From positions 235,255,602-235,319,601 of the forward strand of contig NC_086019.1 in the NCBI RefSeq assembly GCF_036323735.1: 64,000 bases of DNA, read 5' to 3'. Position numbers and translations under genes: made by a program. Shown here piece by piece: positions 32,456 to 44,957 of this stretch; positions within the stretch are counted from its first letter, which is position 1, and each line of letters opens with the position of its first letter. Below the pieces are notes generated by a model that worked only from the letters and a program-made list of their open reading frames with translations, had not been told where the DNA came from and ran no database searches. This DNA comes from Rattus norvegicus (taxonomy: Eukaryota; Chordata; Mammalia; Rodentia; Muridae).

Positions 32456-34137
32456 TTTGTCATTTTAAAGCCAGATTGTTTTGCTGAGACAAAGTTATAA
32501 CCAATTATGTTGTCTCAGATTATACACATACATGTTGTCTTTCCTGAGTTATATTTTCCCCCATATACAACAGACACGACATAGCACAAGGAGTCATGGA
32601 GAAAGGCTTCTAGAAAGTCTGTTGCATATTTAACATGAAGCCAGCATTTTATAGTGAAGATGGATTGCATGTATTATAATCTTAAGAATGAGTTTATTAA
32701 TCTGTGGAGCCTGAAGACTTACCTGCTGTTCAAATTTTGTCTCCTCTCATTTACAGACAGCCGGCACCCAGATGGTCCTTTGAAAGTCTGACTCGATTAA
32801 TTCACTTAAAAGATGTCATCTTATTACCTGGATGCTGGTAGGTCACAAAATTACCTCAGATGTCACATCTTTCTTAGGCCTCAGTCTCACATATCTGATG
32901 GGTAATTCCATCAAAGGACTGGCCCAGCACAAACCCATCATGTTCTTTCTGAGCCTCTACTCTCCTGGTTTTATTATTTGAATAGCATTACCCTCCCTCA
33001 ATATGACAAAGCTAATGCTTCTGGTTTCTCTCAGATCACCAGTCGGTTATCAAACTCTTCTCTAATACGTCACTTGAACAAGCTATCTATTCTGCTAATT
33101 CTTAGGATCTCGATTCAGATTTGGAGGCAGGTTTGCTTTTATTTAGACTGTCAATATAACTTATTTTTCTCTTGAGTTTTTATCTTTTTACAACTGTCTT
33201 CTTTTGGAAACTATCCGGATATTCCGGCAAGAATTCAGAGTACTTCCTACCTACCAACCGCGGGACCGAGCAGCTTCCGCATTTGATCTTGTATCGTCAT
33301 AAGACACAGATACCAATCATTTCACTTTCTGTCCCCACAACCTGCACCCTCACTGCTTCCTCTATATAATAAAAGCTATTTTAGTTCCTTCAACACAGAG
33401 CTTCAGGACAAGTCTCCAAACACCCCTTCCTGATTTCTCCAAGTTCAACAGCATAGGGCTGTTGTTATTTTCCTAATGCATTGGTTTTTGGTTTTTGGTT
33501 AATGTATTTTTTATCCAACAACTCTACTCAGCCTTTCCAACTTTTACCACTGCATGAACTTTAAACTCCAACATAATTACTATCTTTTTCACCACCAAAC
33601 TTTGATTAAGAAAAGCAAATGCTGAGTGAATAAATACATTTTCAACAAGGATTTCATTTCTATGCTAACAGAGCATTTTGCATCCCTGGCACCAGCCTAG
33701 AAGTTGTCTTTGACAAGGGTGAATGTAACATGCTTATTTATTCTCTTAACTGTTATAATCTCCTTGAGGATAAAGGCTGTGTCTTCATTTTTGATAGTTC
33801 AATGCACTACCTCTTTGACACTATGCTTGAAATGTTCCTTCATTTAAAAGAGTTGACAAAACCCGCCACGTTCTGGGAACTGGGGAGAAAGAGCAAATGC
33901 CATAGGCATCACAACTGGGTGTTTGTAGTTGGAGAAACCAGCTTACAAAAGGCTGATATTCAATATGAAATGTGTGGGGGAAATAGTGATCATGGTGGTG
34001 GTGGGAGGGGGGAGCATGTAAGCAGATCTTCAGGAGGGAGGAGGAGCTTATTGAGAGAGGAAGTAATCCAAGAAGCAGAAAGAGCATCCCAAGGACCATG
34101 GTAATGAGTTTAGGAAAGGATCAGTTATCCTGAATCA
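32456..34137. other. Unique sequence
   Basis: About 1.7 kb. 'atctccttgaggataaaggc' near 33761 resembles the conserved 3' end of L2/MIR3, which makes the overlapping 124-codon open frame at 33730-34104 doubtful. A (GGT/GGA)-rich stretch lies at 33992-34013. No gene is recognised. Confidence 0.4.
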
Positions 34138-34470
34138 TGGTGGTGAGAGAAATGGCTTAGTGGGTATAGCTCTTGCTATCCAAGCCCGAGAACCCAAGTT
34201 TGGATCACTAGAGCCACATAAGATTGGGAAGTGGTGGGGTACCCGTTTGTGATCCTAGAATGCCTATTGGCGGGTATGTGGGAATTGGGGGGGGAGGGGA
34301 AGGGAATCTGCTAAGGTTCCTTCCTAACCAGCTTTCCTGTCAAATGCATGAGAAACAGCAAAGTAAGCCAGTCTCAAACTAGGTGGAAGGCAATCGCCAA
34401 CACTCAAGCTTGTCCTCCCACCTCTTCCCATGTGCAAGTGTCCACAGATACATGGCCATACCCTACAATA
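34138..34470 (+). mobile_element. B4 SINE, sense
   Basis: Head 'gagagaaatggcttagtggg', middle 'gttccttcctaaccagcttt', then 'gccagtctcaaactaggtgg' and aaggcaatcgccaacactcaag. This is the order seen in the B4 at 18138. It runs directly into the CA-rich microsatellite, the usual fate of a B4 tail. Confidence 0.75.
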
Positions 34471-35175
34471 TATGCCCCACACACCCACACACCCACCACA
34501 TATACATACATACCACACCACACACACACACACACACACATACACACACACATACACCACATACACAACATACCCACACCCACACCACACACATATACAC
34601 ACCACACACACCACATACACACACATATACACACATATACACACCACACACACACCACACACACACATACATATACACACCACACACACATACACACCAC
34701 ATACACAACACACACACACCTCAACACACACACATATACACACCACACACACACACACACCACACACACACACCACACCACACACATACCACATACACAC
34801 ACCACACACACACACACCACAAATACACAACACACCCACACCCACACCACACCACACACACACATATACAGCACACACACACCACATACACACCACACAC
34901 ATATACATACACACACCACACACATAGACACCACACACATAGACACCACACACACATACACATATATATACCACACCACACACACACCACATACATACAT
35001 ACACACACATACACACACACATACACACATCACACCACACACATATACCATACCACACACACACACCACACCACACACCACATATACACCACACACACAC
35101 ACACACCACATACACACCACACCACGCACATACACACACACAAACATACACACAAACACTAAACACACAGAGATA
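34471..35175. repeat. 700 bp compound (CA)n microsatellite
   Basis: CACACA runs broken by CCA, TACA and TATACA variants in a quasi-periodic pattern, including two exact 'cacacacatagacacca' units near 34920-34945. At about 700 bp it is the longest simple-sequence block in the window. Long Thr-His (+) and Cys-Val (−) open frames of up to 306 codons arise only because the unit lacks stops. Confidence 0.95.
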
Positions 35176-35800
35176 AATGTACCACAATACATATACACAC
35201 GATACATATATGAATACATATTATACATAGAGATACACATTATACACACAAATGAATTAATTGCATAAATCATTCTGAACTCTTGGGTTCAATGGAAGGA
35301 GGTCAAGTAAAATAGTGAATCACGGCCAGATTAAAAGATCTTAGTTGCCACTCACATCAAGTGACATCACTGGGATAATGTAAGGTAACATTCACTAGTT
35401 ATTTATTGAACTAAATAACTCATCTCTCTAGATAGCTGACTTGCATTTTCTTTACAGTTGTGTGGCTCTTGAGTTTCAGACCCCAGTGTAGATCAATTCC
35501 TTTTACTCAAACTGCATCCATGTTTAAACCCAACTTCTGCAAACCAGAGTTTGTTCGGCTCCAATGCTACTCACAGAACAGTTCTCATCATTAGCAAATA
35601 CTGCCGTGCTATTAACCTGTCCCCAGAGAGGAAGGGACAGTGAGATACATGTAGATAGAACAGGCAGTCTCCTTCCAGCCCCCATGGTTCTCATGCAATC
35701 CTCCAAGGAAGGCTGAACTGCTGGAGATGATGTAAGCACACGTGTGCATCACACTCCTAAGGTCGAGGGCTTTGCTTTGTTTTTCTCTTTTTCAACTTGG
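35176..35800. other. Unique sequence
   Basis: No recognised feature other than AT-rich flank next to the CA block. Confidence 0.4.
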
Positions 35801-36260
35801 GGAGTGTTGTTGTTGTAAAAATATAAAATAATAATGTATTGTGGTCTTTTACCCCGCTGTGTCTGCACCTCGGTGCCCCAAGATATCTGCTAGATATCTT
35901 GGCAGAAACACATCCCAGCCGCACACTTTCCTACATTCAAACCCTCACATAAAAGAACACACAACACAATAATATTAGATCCAATTGGTAAGATATAATT
36001 GCCCACTTAAACATACAATGCCCGGTACTATCCATCCCTTGAGAACATTAATAACAACCTGTAAATACACAGAGCAGAATCTTAACATCACCTGCCGTCT
36101 TGTCCTGCCACAGCTTCTCCCCCCTCTCCTCCGCCCTGTCTCCTCCTCTCTCCCCTAGTCTCCTCCTCTTCCTTCAAACTTCTCTCCCGTCCATCTTTCC
36201 TTCTCCTCCAATGACAGGCCTCCTTTTATCCTGTACCTGCCTCACCTGAGACATCATCCT
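35801..36260. mobile_element. Probable rodent LTR-like repeat
   Basis: 'gatccaattggtaagatata' then attgcccacttaaacat and a downstream C/T-rich block is similar in order to 58790-58990 (caattgataaggatataaaccgcccacctaga). I recall related sequence as a rodent repeat but do not know its name. The orientation of both copies in the window is the same. Confidence 0.4.
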
Positions 36261-36540
36261 ACAGAGTGTCTCTTCTGTAAACTAGTGGGTGAACTGTTAA
36301 TGTTCCTTGGCACAGTATATAAAGAATGAATACTCCAAGCTGCTCTTCCTATCAGTATTTTTTTTTTACAAAAAGAATTATTTAAACCTAAACCTGGCCT
36401 TCTAAGAAGCAAATCTAGGATCAGGCGTTTGCTATATAACTGTTCTCCCGCCTTACCACACACGCAGTCACCAAGCATCTAAGCTCTTCAAAGACTTGTT
36501 TAGGAGAGGACTGAGAATCTATAACTGAGATTATAGTGAA

Positions 36541-36554
36541 GGTTAGGGTTAGGG

Positions 36555-36594
<40 letters not shown>
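36541..36594. repeat. Short telomere-like (GGTTAG)3 joined to (TG)n
   Basis: Three perfect GGTTAG units (36541-36558) are followed without a gap by about 18 TG units. Three units are too few to prove a telomere origin. Confidence 0.9.
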
Positions 36595-36596
<2 letters not shown>

Positions 36597-38580
36597 TATT
36601 GAATCCTGCTTGGACCTGGGGATGGATGTTTATTTTTAGGAAGATGCTCCTGGTTGGACATTGTAATGAGTTCTTCACTTAGCTCTAGGTCACAATATTG
36701 AGCTATGGCCAATTTTATCACTACCATATAATAGGTCTGAGGAACATAAGGTCACAGTCAGAGAGAACTAACGGCAGTTGTCCTTAGGCTCCCTGTGATC
36801 TGCCCAAAATAGTCTATCTAGCTAGAAAGTGCAAGTCAACATTTCAGCTTTCTACAGCTTTCTCCCATTCAACTCCTCTACTCCAGTCATGCTGGAGGGG
36901 TCAGCATTCAAAGGCAACCATTGATGTTAGTATAAGAATGTGTACAGGCCCAGCTCATCTTTGAAAGATTCTTTGAGTTTGGGATGGTAGAGAGTGTCTT
37001 ACAACTCTTAGTGACTTTATAGCATGTGACTTAGAGTTTGAAAGCGATTTGGAAGTGGCTTCCAATCCTTTTTGCAAAGCTACTCCTCTGTCCCAGTGAG
37101 CAGCTAGCATTATAAAGGGAGAGATGTTTTAATGGTAGATTTTCTCAGTCAAGATACATACTTTATATGCATGTGAGAGATGAGTGGACTTCAAGCATAA
37201 CATAAAGATTTTAAAGTGCAATGCTTCTGGAAATACTTGACAATGGTACGGCGGAGAGCCTTAGGAGTTTGTCCTTCAGCCACACAGTAGACAATAGAAA
37301 TGTTCAGGCAACAGTAATATCATGACAAACCTCTGAAAGACTGTGTTCTATATGGACTCTTGTCACTAAAACACAATGAAGTGCTAAACACAGAGTCTGT
37401 AATTAAGATCAAAACTGATTTGCTAGTTGGAAAAACAAAGGTTAATAATCACACAGATTGGTTTCAAATTGAGTCACTTCTCAAATTCTTACCACTGTTT
37501 CACTATTTGCCCTCCTCACTCTCTTGGTGCCCAACCGTTGTCTCCAGGTACAATGGCCTCAACCAAGATGCACATGTTCAACATGCTTGAGGGAGGTGGT
37601 GACAGGGGTGACCGCCATCTGGACTGGAAAGCAACAGATGCAAGCTCAGCTATTCTGTATTAGAATTATTGCCTGATTCTAGGCTTTGGTACTATAGGAA
37701 CTGAAAAAGGCAACTTCAAAGATTCAGTCTTTGCCATCATGAACCTCTGTCAGGTTGACTAAAATCTCTGGCTTCCTGGATCTCACCTGGGTGACCACAA
37801 CTTTTTACAGCTCTGCTGAAAATCAGACAAGAAAAAGAGAGTTCCCTTCTGTTTCTGCCCAGTGACCCTCCTGGGGAGACCAGGATGTTTATGCTAGGCT
37901 TGATATAGGGGTTTTCCCCCTTATTTTAAAAGGTAGTTAGTTTTATTAGAAAGGAAAGCATTCTTTGGTTTGTGGTAATTAAAAAAGGAGGAAAGGGAGA
38001 CAGAAAAAAAAATCCAGCAGCCCAACAATGAGGATCTGAGAGATAGTTTTAAAAGCTCATTTAAATTCATCTAAGTGTAGGCGCTACACCATGAATTCTA
38101 TCCCGGAAAACAAACAAACAAACAAAAACCAATCCAAAATTCGAAACCATAAACACCAGTAATCATGGTGCACAGTGGCTGCTTAGTATAAACTGGGAGT
38201 TCTAAACTCCATTTTAAGGCCACCAGGTAGGTGTCATTCTAGGTGACTACAAATACACACTTGGCACCACCGCTTGTATAATCGGACGCCTGGAGAATAC
38301 AGTAAAAATGCACATATTTTTCTTCCATCCTTCTTTTAGGTAATAAAGTTCCTTCATCTTCTGCATGCTGACAAAATACAGACTGGATTTTGGCTCACAA
38401 TGCTGGTCACATATAGCTGTTTAGAAAAAACAGACTTGACCTCACGAAAGAGCTCTTTAGGCTGGCACTGGGGAGTAAAAGACAAGGGGCCACCTCCAAA
38501 TGCTGGCTTTAATTTGGGTTACAGAACAAGGATGATTGACTCTTCGTAACTTTCTCGGAACAACACAAACACACATGTAA
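36595..38580. other. Unique sequence
   Basis: About 2 kb without named repeat, RNA or exon. A short (AAAC)n lies at 38108-38127. Confidence 0.45.
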
Positions 38581-38920
38581 CGTGAAAGCGACTCAGAAAT
38601 CTGGCTGTATGGGAGGCCACTGAGTTCTCTCGCGTCCTATAAATAACAGGGCTCACGCTGGGAAGTCACTACCGCACACATAGGAAACAGTGCGAGTGCA
38701 CACGTTTAATCTCCACTGACAGAGAGCGCCAAAGTGAGGCTTGTTTAGAGGGATACAGATGCCTGAAGTCTGAAAGAAACGTCTGCCTTACAAATGAAAC
38801 GGGGCGCTCGGGGGAAATCTCCTCTGGTTTCTGGAGAGCAGAAGCGAGCAGGGGCTACTGAGCTGAAACCGTGGCTCGGGCTGCATCGCCGCTGCAATGC
38901 AGTGCTAAGTTTATTCACCA
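38581..38920 (+). promoter_or_regulatory. CpG-richer segment with TATA-like box
   Basis: By eye about 20 CpG dinucleotides in 340 bp, against very few in the flanks. TATAAATAA at 38638-38646 is preceded by ctctcgcg. It is repeat-free. Promoter or enhancer activity is inference only. A 126-codon open frame from 38794 shows no family motif and has no evident splice structure. Confidence 0.25.
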
Positions 38921-39217
38921 GGGGTCATCAAAGGTCTGGGTTTTTCTTTGTCTACTTGTTGACACACGTACACTGTATACTTAAGAACTCCCGAATGGCT
39001 CAGCATTGCTCACAGGGACACATGTCGTCCTACTGTCCCCCACCCCCACCAGCACTCCAGCCCACCCTACCCCCATTACAGAGCATCCAGTTTCTCTTCG
39101 CTAGAGATCTTTACCAACACATTACAGGTAGAACGTCCATTAGCTACACGAACAGAAATACCTTTTGTTACTAAACCAACCTACTCAATACAGAGGCAAG
39201 CTGACATTTAATTAGAT
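38921..39217. other. Unique sequence
   Basis: C-rich run around 39039-39075. No gene recognised. Confidence 0.4.
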
Positions 39218-39219
39218 TT

Positions 39220-39254
<35 letters not shown>
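39218..39254. repeat. (TTTA)n microsatellite
   Basis: About nine TTTA/ATTT units. Confidence 0.95.
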
Positions 39255-40224
39255 TAATACCAAAAAAGAAAGAAAGAAAGAAAAACATTTTTCAAAGCTA
39301 GGAAGTGAAAGGCTGATCTCACTATTGTTTTCCAGACTGCAAGTAGTTGTGACCCCATCGCTGAAGACTTCAGTCAGTCCCTCAGGAGCTAGGATCTGAG
39401 GTCCGAGCAAGCCCATGAGAGACCAGGCCAACATTATGTGTGGAGATTTGCACCATTAAACAGTAAAGAATGGAGAACCTGTTCTCAAGGATGATCTTTG
39501 GAACTGGTCTGAAGTGCAAGGTCTCACAGGACTTGGTGATGCTGGCTGTGTCTGGAGGGAAGGTTCCCCTTTGAGCAGCATGGAGTGCCTAATCACAGCT
39601 TTCCTTCAAGCACCTCCTGAATGTGTTGAGAACAGGCCTACTGCGGGCATTTTCATTCTTTCTTATCCACTCCTCTGTGTAGACCAAATTACAACCCTGG
39701 AAAGCTCAAAGGTGAAATGTTCTTCAACCACCAGGAAGGGATTCTTCTAGATGTTTCCAGGGCTGCGCAACTCCTATCTAAGGACCCGGGGCCCTCCCCC
39801 TTCCCTGAAGGAGGCGGGACAACCACAGTAAGGAGGCGGGGGTGTCTAATCTGTATTCCTTCAGACTATACTTAAAATGCAACATTGCAACACCCCAAAT
39901 ACCTGGTGACAGGTGACAGTGACTTCCAAATACAACTTAGTCCTTTTGCGTTATGCTTTTTGAACACAAGATATGCTCTTTAAGTCAGTTGCGGACAAAA
40001 ATGGTCTGTATGCTTTATTCTCTTCTACCTTGACCCTCTCAAATGAGATGGAAAGAAACCTTACACTACGAGGCTATGCCGCATTGAGAGATGAGTGAGA
40101 CGCACGGCACGTGAAGAAAGTGGAGTAGACCTAACCATCCGACTGATGCTTTTAGCTCCCGGCCCTCTGCAGAAAGCCGGGCACCGAGATGCTCTTCCGC
40201 TTGACAGTTGTGTCAGCGATGCTC
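39255..40224. other. Unique sequence with a GC-box pair
   Basis: GGAGGCGGG occurs at about 39810 and again at about 39833 within a short GC-rich patch (39780-39845). GC boxes of this kind bind Sp1 in promoters, but no other promoter sign or gene start is visible. The remainder is unremarkable. Confidence 0.35.
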
Positions 40225-40455
40225 AAATTACCGAGCACACGAGTATGTGGGTGTGTCCAGAGGAGAAGGTCTGCTAAAGTTTGTTATTTGGGGAAGAATT
40301 GTGAAACCGATACAAGATGGTCGGTGGCTAGAGGCAGTGAGAATCCAGAGGCTTTGGAAATCTCCACTCAGCCCTAGGGCAGAACAAACATCCAAGCAAA
40401 TGGGGCAAGCGACAGCAATAGCACTTAACTCTTAAGCCGTTACCCAGCCCCTTAA
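40225..40455 (-). mobile_element. Degraded B3-like SINE, antisense
   Basis: The right end 'agcacttaactcttaagccg' then ttacccagcccc is the reverse complement of a B-type SINE head (ggggctgg ... ggttaagagtgct). The body to the left is too diverged to align with confidence. Confidence 0.4.
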
Positions 40456-40887
40456 CCTCATGCTGTAATGTGGATTTTACAGTCCTGGTGAAAGGGAGTG
40501 GGGAGAGGCAAGACAAGATTGGTTGCTCTTCATTTTCCTCCTGGTATGAACATTTCTCAAAGGAGGAACGAGGCAGGACTTACCCACTGACCTTATTCTG
40601 TTTAATGTGAAACCGCATAGCCCAGCGCCAACTCCTGTGACAGCACCTCCTGCGTAAGGCTCCTCCAGCTAAATAGCAGGGACAGTTATTTCAAAAGTGA
40701 CATTTACACTGTCAATGGGGATCAGAATGGCTGAAGGGTAAGATAGTGAACAAGAGAGGATTAAATCCCAGAACCAAAAGGAGGCAGATATCTGTAAAAG
40801 AGATAAGAGTGTCTGAAGCTGTCCAGAGCACTTTCTGTTTAAGCAGCTGGGAAACACTGCAAGTTGCAGGTGGCTTTAGCAGCTGGG

Positions 40888-40888
<1 letters not shown>
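40456..40888. other. Unique sequence
   Basis: No recognised feature. Confidence 0.4.

Positions 40889-40937
<49 letters not shown>
40889..40937. repeat. (TG)n microsatellite
   Basis: About 24 uninterrupted TG units. Confidence 0.95.
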
Positions 40938-40940
<3 letters not shown>

Positions 40941-41479
40941 GGAGGGACAAGAAGCTACTGACTTGGTCCAATATTATTTAGTTGCTTCTTTGTTGTCTGT
41001 TCATTGAATGATGGTCAATTTTGCCATTTTCACATTCATCAGTTTTGGGTCGACCCTAAGTACCTAGAGAACAGTCAATCGTAAGTACTGTATTGAGTCC
41101 AACAGGTGACAGACACTGGGGGAATGGGCTTACTTTTTTTTAAATCCATAGGTCTTCTCTCATTTTTGGCTGGGGGATTAAACACTTGGTAGTATATGTC
41201 AAAATTCAGACCTGTTCATGGAATCGTATATTTCATATAGTTCTTCCAGGTGGGGAGAGTGGAGTTCAGTTTACTGCTTGAGGATGACCGGATGTTTTAA
41301 AAGAGGTTTTCAAAGCAAAGATGAAGAAACTGGTGAGTTTCTGCCTTGTAAGAAGAGGAAAAGATCTCAGTGGGCAAAGACTGCAGCTGCTAACTGCTAA
41401 AATGCATGTATAGTAGATTCTGCCCTCTGTTTTCTGTTAACACGCAACAACCACAAACAAAGATGGTTGAGAATCTTGA
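40938..41479. other. Unique sequence
   Basis: No recognised feature. Confidence 0.4.
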
Positions 41480-41550
41480 CTGGAGGCACAGTTCATTATT
41501 AGATTGCTTGCCCAGGATGAGTAAGGCTCTGGCTTTGAGTCCTAGCAGAA
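41480..41550 (+). mobile_element. Possible old ID-like or B1-like head
   Basis: 'agattgcttgcccaggatga' then gtaaggctctggctttgagtcctagcag resembles the second half of an ID-type unit (gcttgcc ... aaggccctgggttcgatccccagca). It is much more diverged than the three clean ID copies. Confidence 0.4.
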
Positions 41551-42209
41551 GTTGGTGAGCAGCCATTGTTACATGTCAAAGATTGGTCATGTCGTCTCGG
41601 GCTTACTTGAGAAGAGGAGGAAGGGAAAGAGGGTTACCAGAAGAGTTTGGCAAAGGCAAGCACTGTGGAGGTAACATGTTGGCTCCCTTGAATAACCACA
41701 AGGACCATCAAGAAACAAGTTCAGCCAGGAAAAGTTCCATTGGAAGTTTTCAGTAGGAAGGTTCAAATCAAGAAAGTACCTCCCATCAACTCCTATCCTC
41801 AGTACTTTCTCACTAGACATTGGAGCAGAGGCCAGACGACCTCTGCTGGATTATCACATGCAGGATTCCTGCAATAACCAGGTGGAGTATTAAATAAGTC
41901 CAAGAACTTCTCAGCTAAACTCTGCAGAATTGATATACCAAGTAGATGGGAGGCATTGAGAAAAGTACATTAAACCTGGAAGTAAATAAGTTACGAGGCA
42001 GGTGCATATGGCTGCCCTGTTCTGTCTACCTTTACTGAAAATTATACAAAATTAGAGTGAAAAGTGAGACAACTTTCTCTTCCATCACCATACTGCTGAT
42101 CCACATCTTCCACCATTCCCGTTCAAAGTCAGTGAGTAAGAATGAACTTTGAAAATCACTACTGGATTTTTTGGTGAATTTTGAAGAACATATTAAATGG
42201 GATGAAGCA
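41551..42209. other. Unique sequence
   Basis: No recognised feature. Confidence 0.4.
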
Positions 42210-42352
42210 GGGCTGATAAGAAGACTTAGCAGGTAAAGGTGCAGGCTGCCAAGTCTGATGGACTACGCTCTATCCCTGAAATAAATACATGGGAAGGACA
42301 GAACTGCCTTCTGGAAGATGTCCTTTGACCTTCAACAAAGCAACATGGCATG
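42210..42352 (+). mobile_element. RSINE1/B4-related SINE, sense
   Basis: 'gggctgataagaagacttag' then caggtaaaggtgcaggctgccaagtctgatg follows the RSINE1 head. It ends 'tggaagatgtcctttgacct' and leads into the CA tract. Confidence 0.65.
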
Positions 42353-42552
42353 TGTACACACACACACACACACACACACATACACACAAACACACACACA
42401 TGCTCACAAACACACACGCGAACATATACAAACATACTCACACATAAACACACACAAACGCACACAAACATACACACACACAAACACACACACACCAACA
42501 CACACACAAACACACACATAAACACATACACACAAACACACACACACACAAA
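42353..42552. repeat. Compound (CA)n microsatellite
   Basis: CACACA with AAACA and TACA interruptions, about 200 bp, grown from the tail of the preceding SINE. Confidence 0.95.
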
Positions 42553-43094
42553 GTAGCAAAAGGCTAAATGTAATTAAATGCAATTATTTGCCAAAACTCT
42601 AAAATAACAAGTTTACTGGGATAATTATTACTTTGTTTTCTGATATATAATAAACTCTTGAAGCATCTGGATACTAGTGAATGTCACAGTGGGGTTGAGG
42701 ATCCTGAAGTCTAATCGTCTTCTGTATGTGTCTTTTACTTCATTGTCCAAGACAGATGTTGGAGCTCTTGAGTCTGAAATAGACTCAAATTCACAAATGT
42801 GATAGAGTTTTAGAAATGGACACTGCTCCTTCATAGAGAGGGATGTTTACAGTGACTAGGCCCAAAGTTCATTGTTTAGTATTTTATGTTTGAAAAACCC
42901 TTATTTCTCTCGACAGTTTAAGGATAAGAATTGAGATAAAGTCTTGAGTAATGAGGACTTTCTATTTTTATGTTTTACTTGGGTAGTTAGGAAGCTAATA
43001 AAATTATATATGTGTATAATATATACTCATCTTGTGTATATATATGTAAAAATAATTATATATTTATATATGTATATATAAATATGTATGTTCA
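42553..43094. other. AT-rich unique sequence
   Basis: Includes a TA/TG-rich stretch at 43005-43088. No gene recognised. Confidence 0.4.
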
Positions 43095-43320
43095 CATAGA
43101 TCTTGAACATTTACACATACAGTAAGTATTATGCTAGAAGAATTTTATATTCTATTTCACATAATATAAACCTATAAAGTTTTAATTTCTAGTTATAAAT
43201 CATAAGACCTGGAGAATATAAGTAATTTATAAGTACATAGTGATATAGAGCTCGGGGGAAATCCAAGGTTATCTGACTCCAAGACTTTTGCTGTTTACCC
43301 TAAAACCATGCTATGCTTCA
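43095..43320 (-). mobile_element. MIR SINE, antisense
   Basis: 'cttgaacatttacacataca', gtaagtattatgctaga, 'catgctatgcttcaaggcc' and the 'ccaaggttatctgactccaa' core follow MIR read in reverse (caaggtcacacag, then cactatgctat). Confidence 0.7.
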
Positions 43321-43564
43321 AGGCCTTTATCAATGTGCTTTTAATAGATTATCATCATTAATGAAAGAGAAAGGCAAAGAGGAAAGAGTGTTTCTTTCCT
43401 GGAAGGCAGAGTGTTTACATCCTCATGGGTTTCTCGGCACCTACATGTACAAGTTAAGATGCTTTCACACTGCAACTCATTGAAACCCTTGATTCAATGG
43501 ACTTTAGATCAATGATCATCCTGATTTAACCTTTAGATCAGCAAAAACAGAATCAGCTGCGACC

Positions 43565-43925
43565 CTGGCCCAATGAGATGGCTCAGTTGATAAAAAAAAA
43601 ACTTGCTGCTTGGGGTTGGGGATTTAGCTCAGTGGTAGAGCGCTTGCCTAGGAAGTACAAGGCCCTGGGTTTGGTCCCCAGCTCCGAAAAAAAGAACCAA
43701 AAAAAACAAAAAAAACAAAAAAAACAAAAAAGCAAAAAACAAAAAACAAACACTTGCTGCCAAGCCTAATGACCTGAGTTCAATCCCCGGGACCTACATG
43801 ACAGAAAGCTTGAACTGTCACACAAGCCACACACACACAAGCTGTGGTATGCATGCACACACACATATACACACAGAGATAGACAAGTAGATAGAATTTT
43901 TAAAATGTAAAAAATAAATTGGGGT
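43565..43925 (+). mobile_element. RSINE1-like SINE split by an ID element
   Basis: Head 'ccaatgagatggctcagttg' (43570) is separated from 'cttgctgccaagcctaatga' and 'cctgagttcaatccccggga' by the ID copy at 43612. The remainder ends with a CA-rich tail. The shared acttgctgc (43601-43609 and 43752-43760) is the target-site duplication made by the ID. Confidence 0.85.
43612..43751 (+). mobile_element. Rat ID SINE (copy 2) with long A-rich tail
   Basis: ID body with 'tagctcagtggtagagcgct' intact. The B box reads gggtttggtcccc, a change from gggttcggtcccc that may weaken it. The tail (43701-43750) is a run of (A)nC blocks. It is flanked by a 9 bp duplication. Confidence 0.95.
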
Positions 43926-44930
43926 TTTATGTTGAAGGCACCCTGACGATACCAATCAAGTCTCTGAGTAGAGTCAGACAGAACCCTGGCTCTCCGATCT
44001 CTTCAGGTGATTCAGAAGAACAGAAAAGTTTGCAAACCACTGGCTGACTTAGCCTGTGGGGAAACTGATTTTCTTAGTAAGCATTAAGTACAAAGACAGG
44101 ACGTCTCTGGATACAGCAGGAACAACCTTATTCAGTTTCTCCTCTAATGGTTTCCTTATTTCTATCCATTTGAACAGGTTACCTCTGCTAAGGCTGACTT
44201 GCCCATGGCCTTATCAGCCAGAGACAGAAAATGACCCAGCTGTTCTTTCCCAGACACCTTCCCCAAAAGCTTCACCGGCATTTCAACTTTCAAAACGCTG
44301 TTACCGGACCCGATCTTCAGTCAATTACCGGAACAGAGTGGGACCTGCATGACTGGCTGAAACTCTCGAAAACACAGCAGTTTCTCTGATCAGGCCAAAG
44401 ATGAAGACAGCTGAACCCAGGAAGGTCTCAGGGAGGGAAAACTGCAGAGCAAGGGGGTGTTGCACGGAAACGGACAGGGCATAGTCACCAGCAAACGTGT
44501 TGGTGGACACTCCAGTGAATTCTCCTGCTCCATGAAGACACCAACTTGGACCATGAAAACTTGATTTAATAAATGGACCGTTGTAGATGATTAGCCTTTG
44601 AAAGCTTCAGGTCAGTGTCAATAACCAAACAGCACAACATTTCCCCATTTTGATGATTATGGTCTAACATTTCAAAGCAGCTGAGGATCCTCATATATTA
44701 AAGAGGCATTTAGCCGCATCAGCTAGAGATCTGTTCCATCTATTTTAGTTAAATGCTCTATATTTTTACACCAGAGCTCTGAAATAATTATAATTAAAGG
44801 ACACAAAACTGTGAGTAAAATATGTATTTCCCTTCTACAAGGCCCTCGTGCTTCCTCAAATGGCAGGCGTTTCTTAAGAAAGTAAATTCTTTCCATGGCT
44901 ACCTTTGCTATAGCAAAAAAACCCAAACCA
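43926..44930. other. Unique sequence
   Basis: About 1 kb with no recognised feature. A 98-codon open frame at 44056-44352 has no known motif. Confidence 0.4.
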
Positions 44931-44957
44931 AAACAACAACAACAACAACAACAAAAT
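44931..44957. repeat. (AAC)n microsatellite
   Basis: About eight AAC units. Confidence 0.9.

Noticed and set aside
33730..34104. 124-codon + strand open frame
   Set aside because: Its first part overlaps an L2/MIR3-like 3' end and its end is a GGT/GGA-rich low-complexity run.
34324..35273. Open frames up to 306 codons (His/Thr or Cys/Val rich)
   Set aside because: They are translations of a CA repeat that has no stop codon. No start context, domain or codon bias supports a gene.
38794..39174. 126-codon + strand open frame near the CpG-richer segment
   Set aside because: No motif or splice structure. The C-rich end is low complexity.
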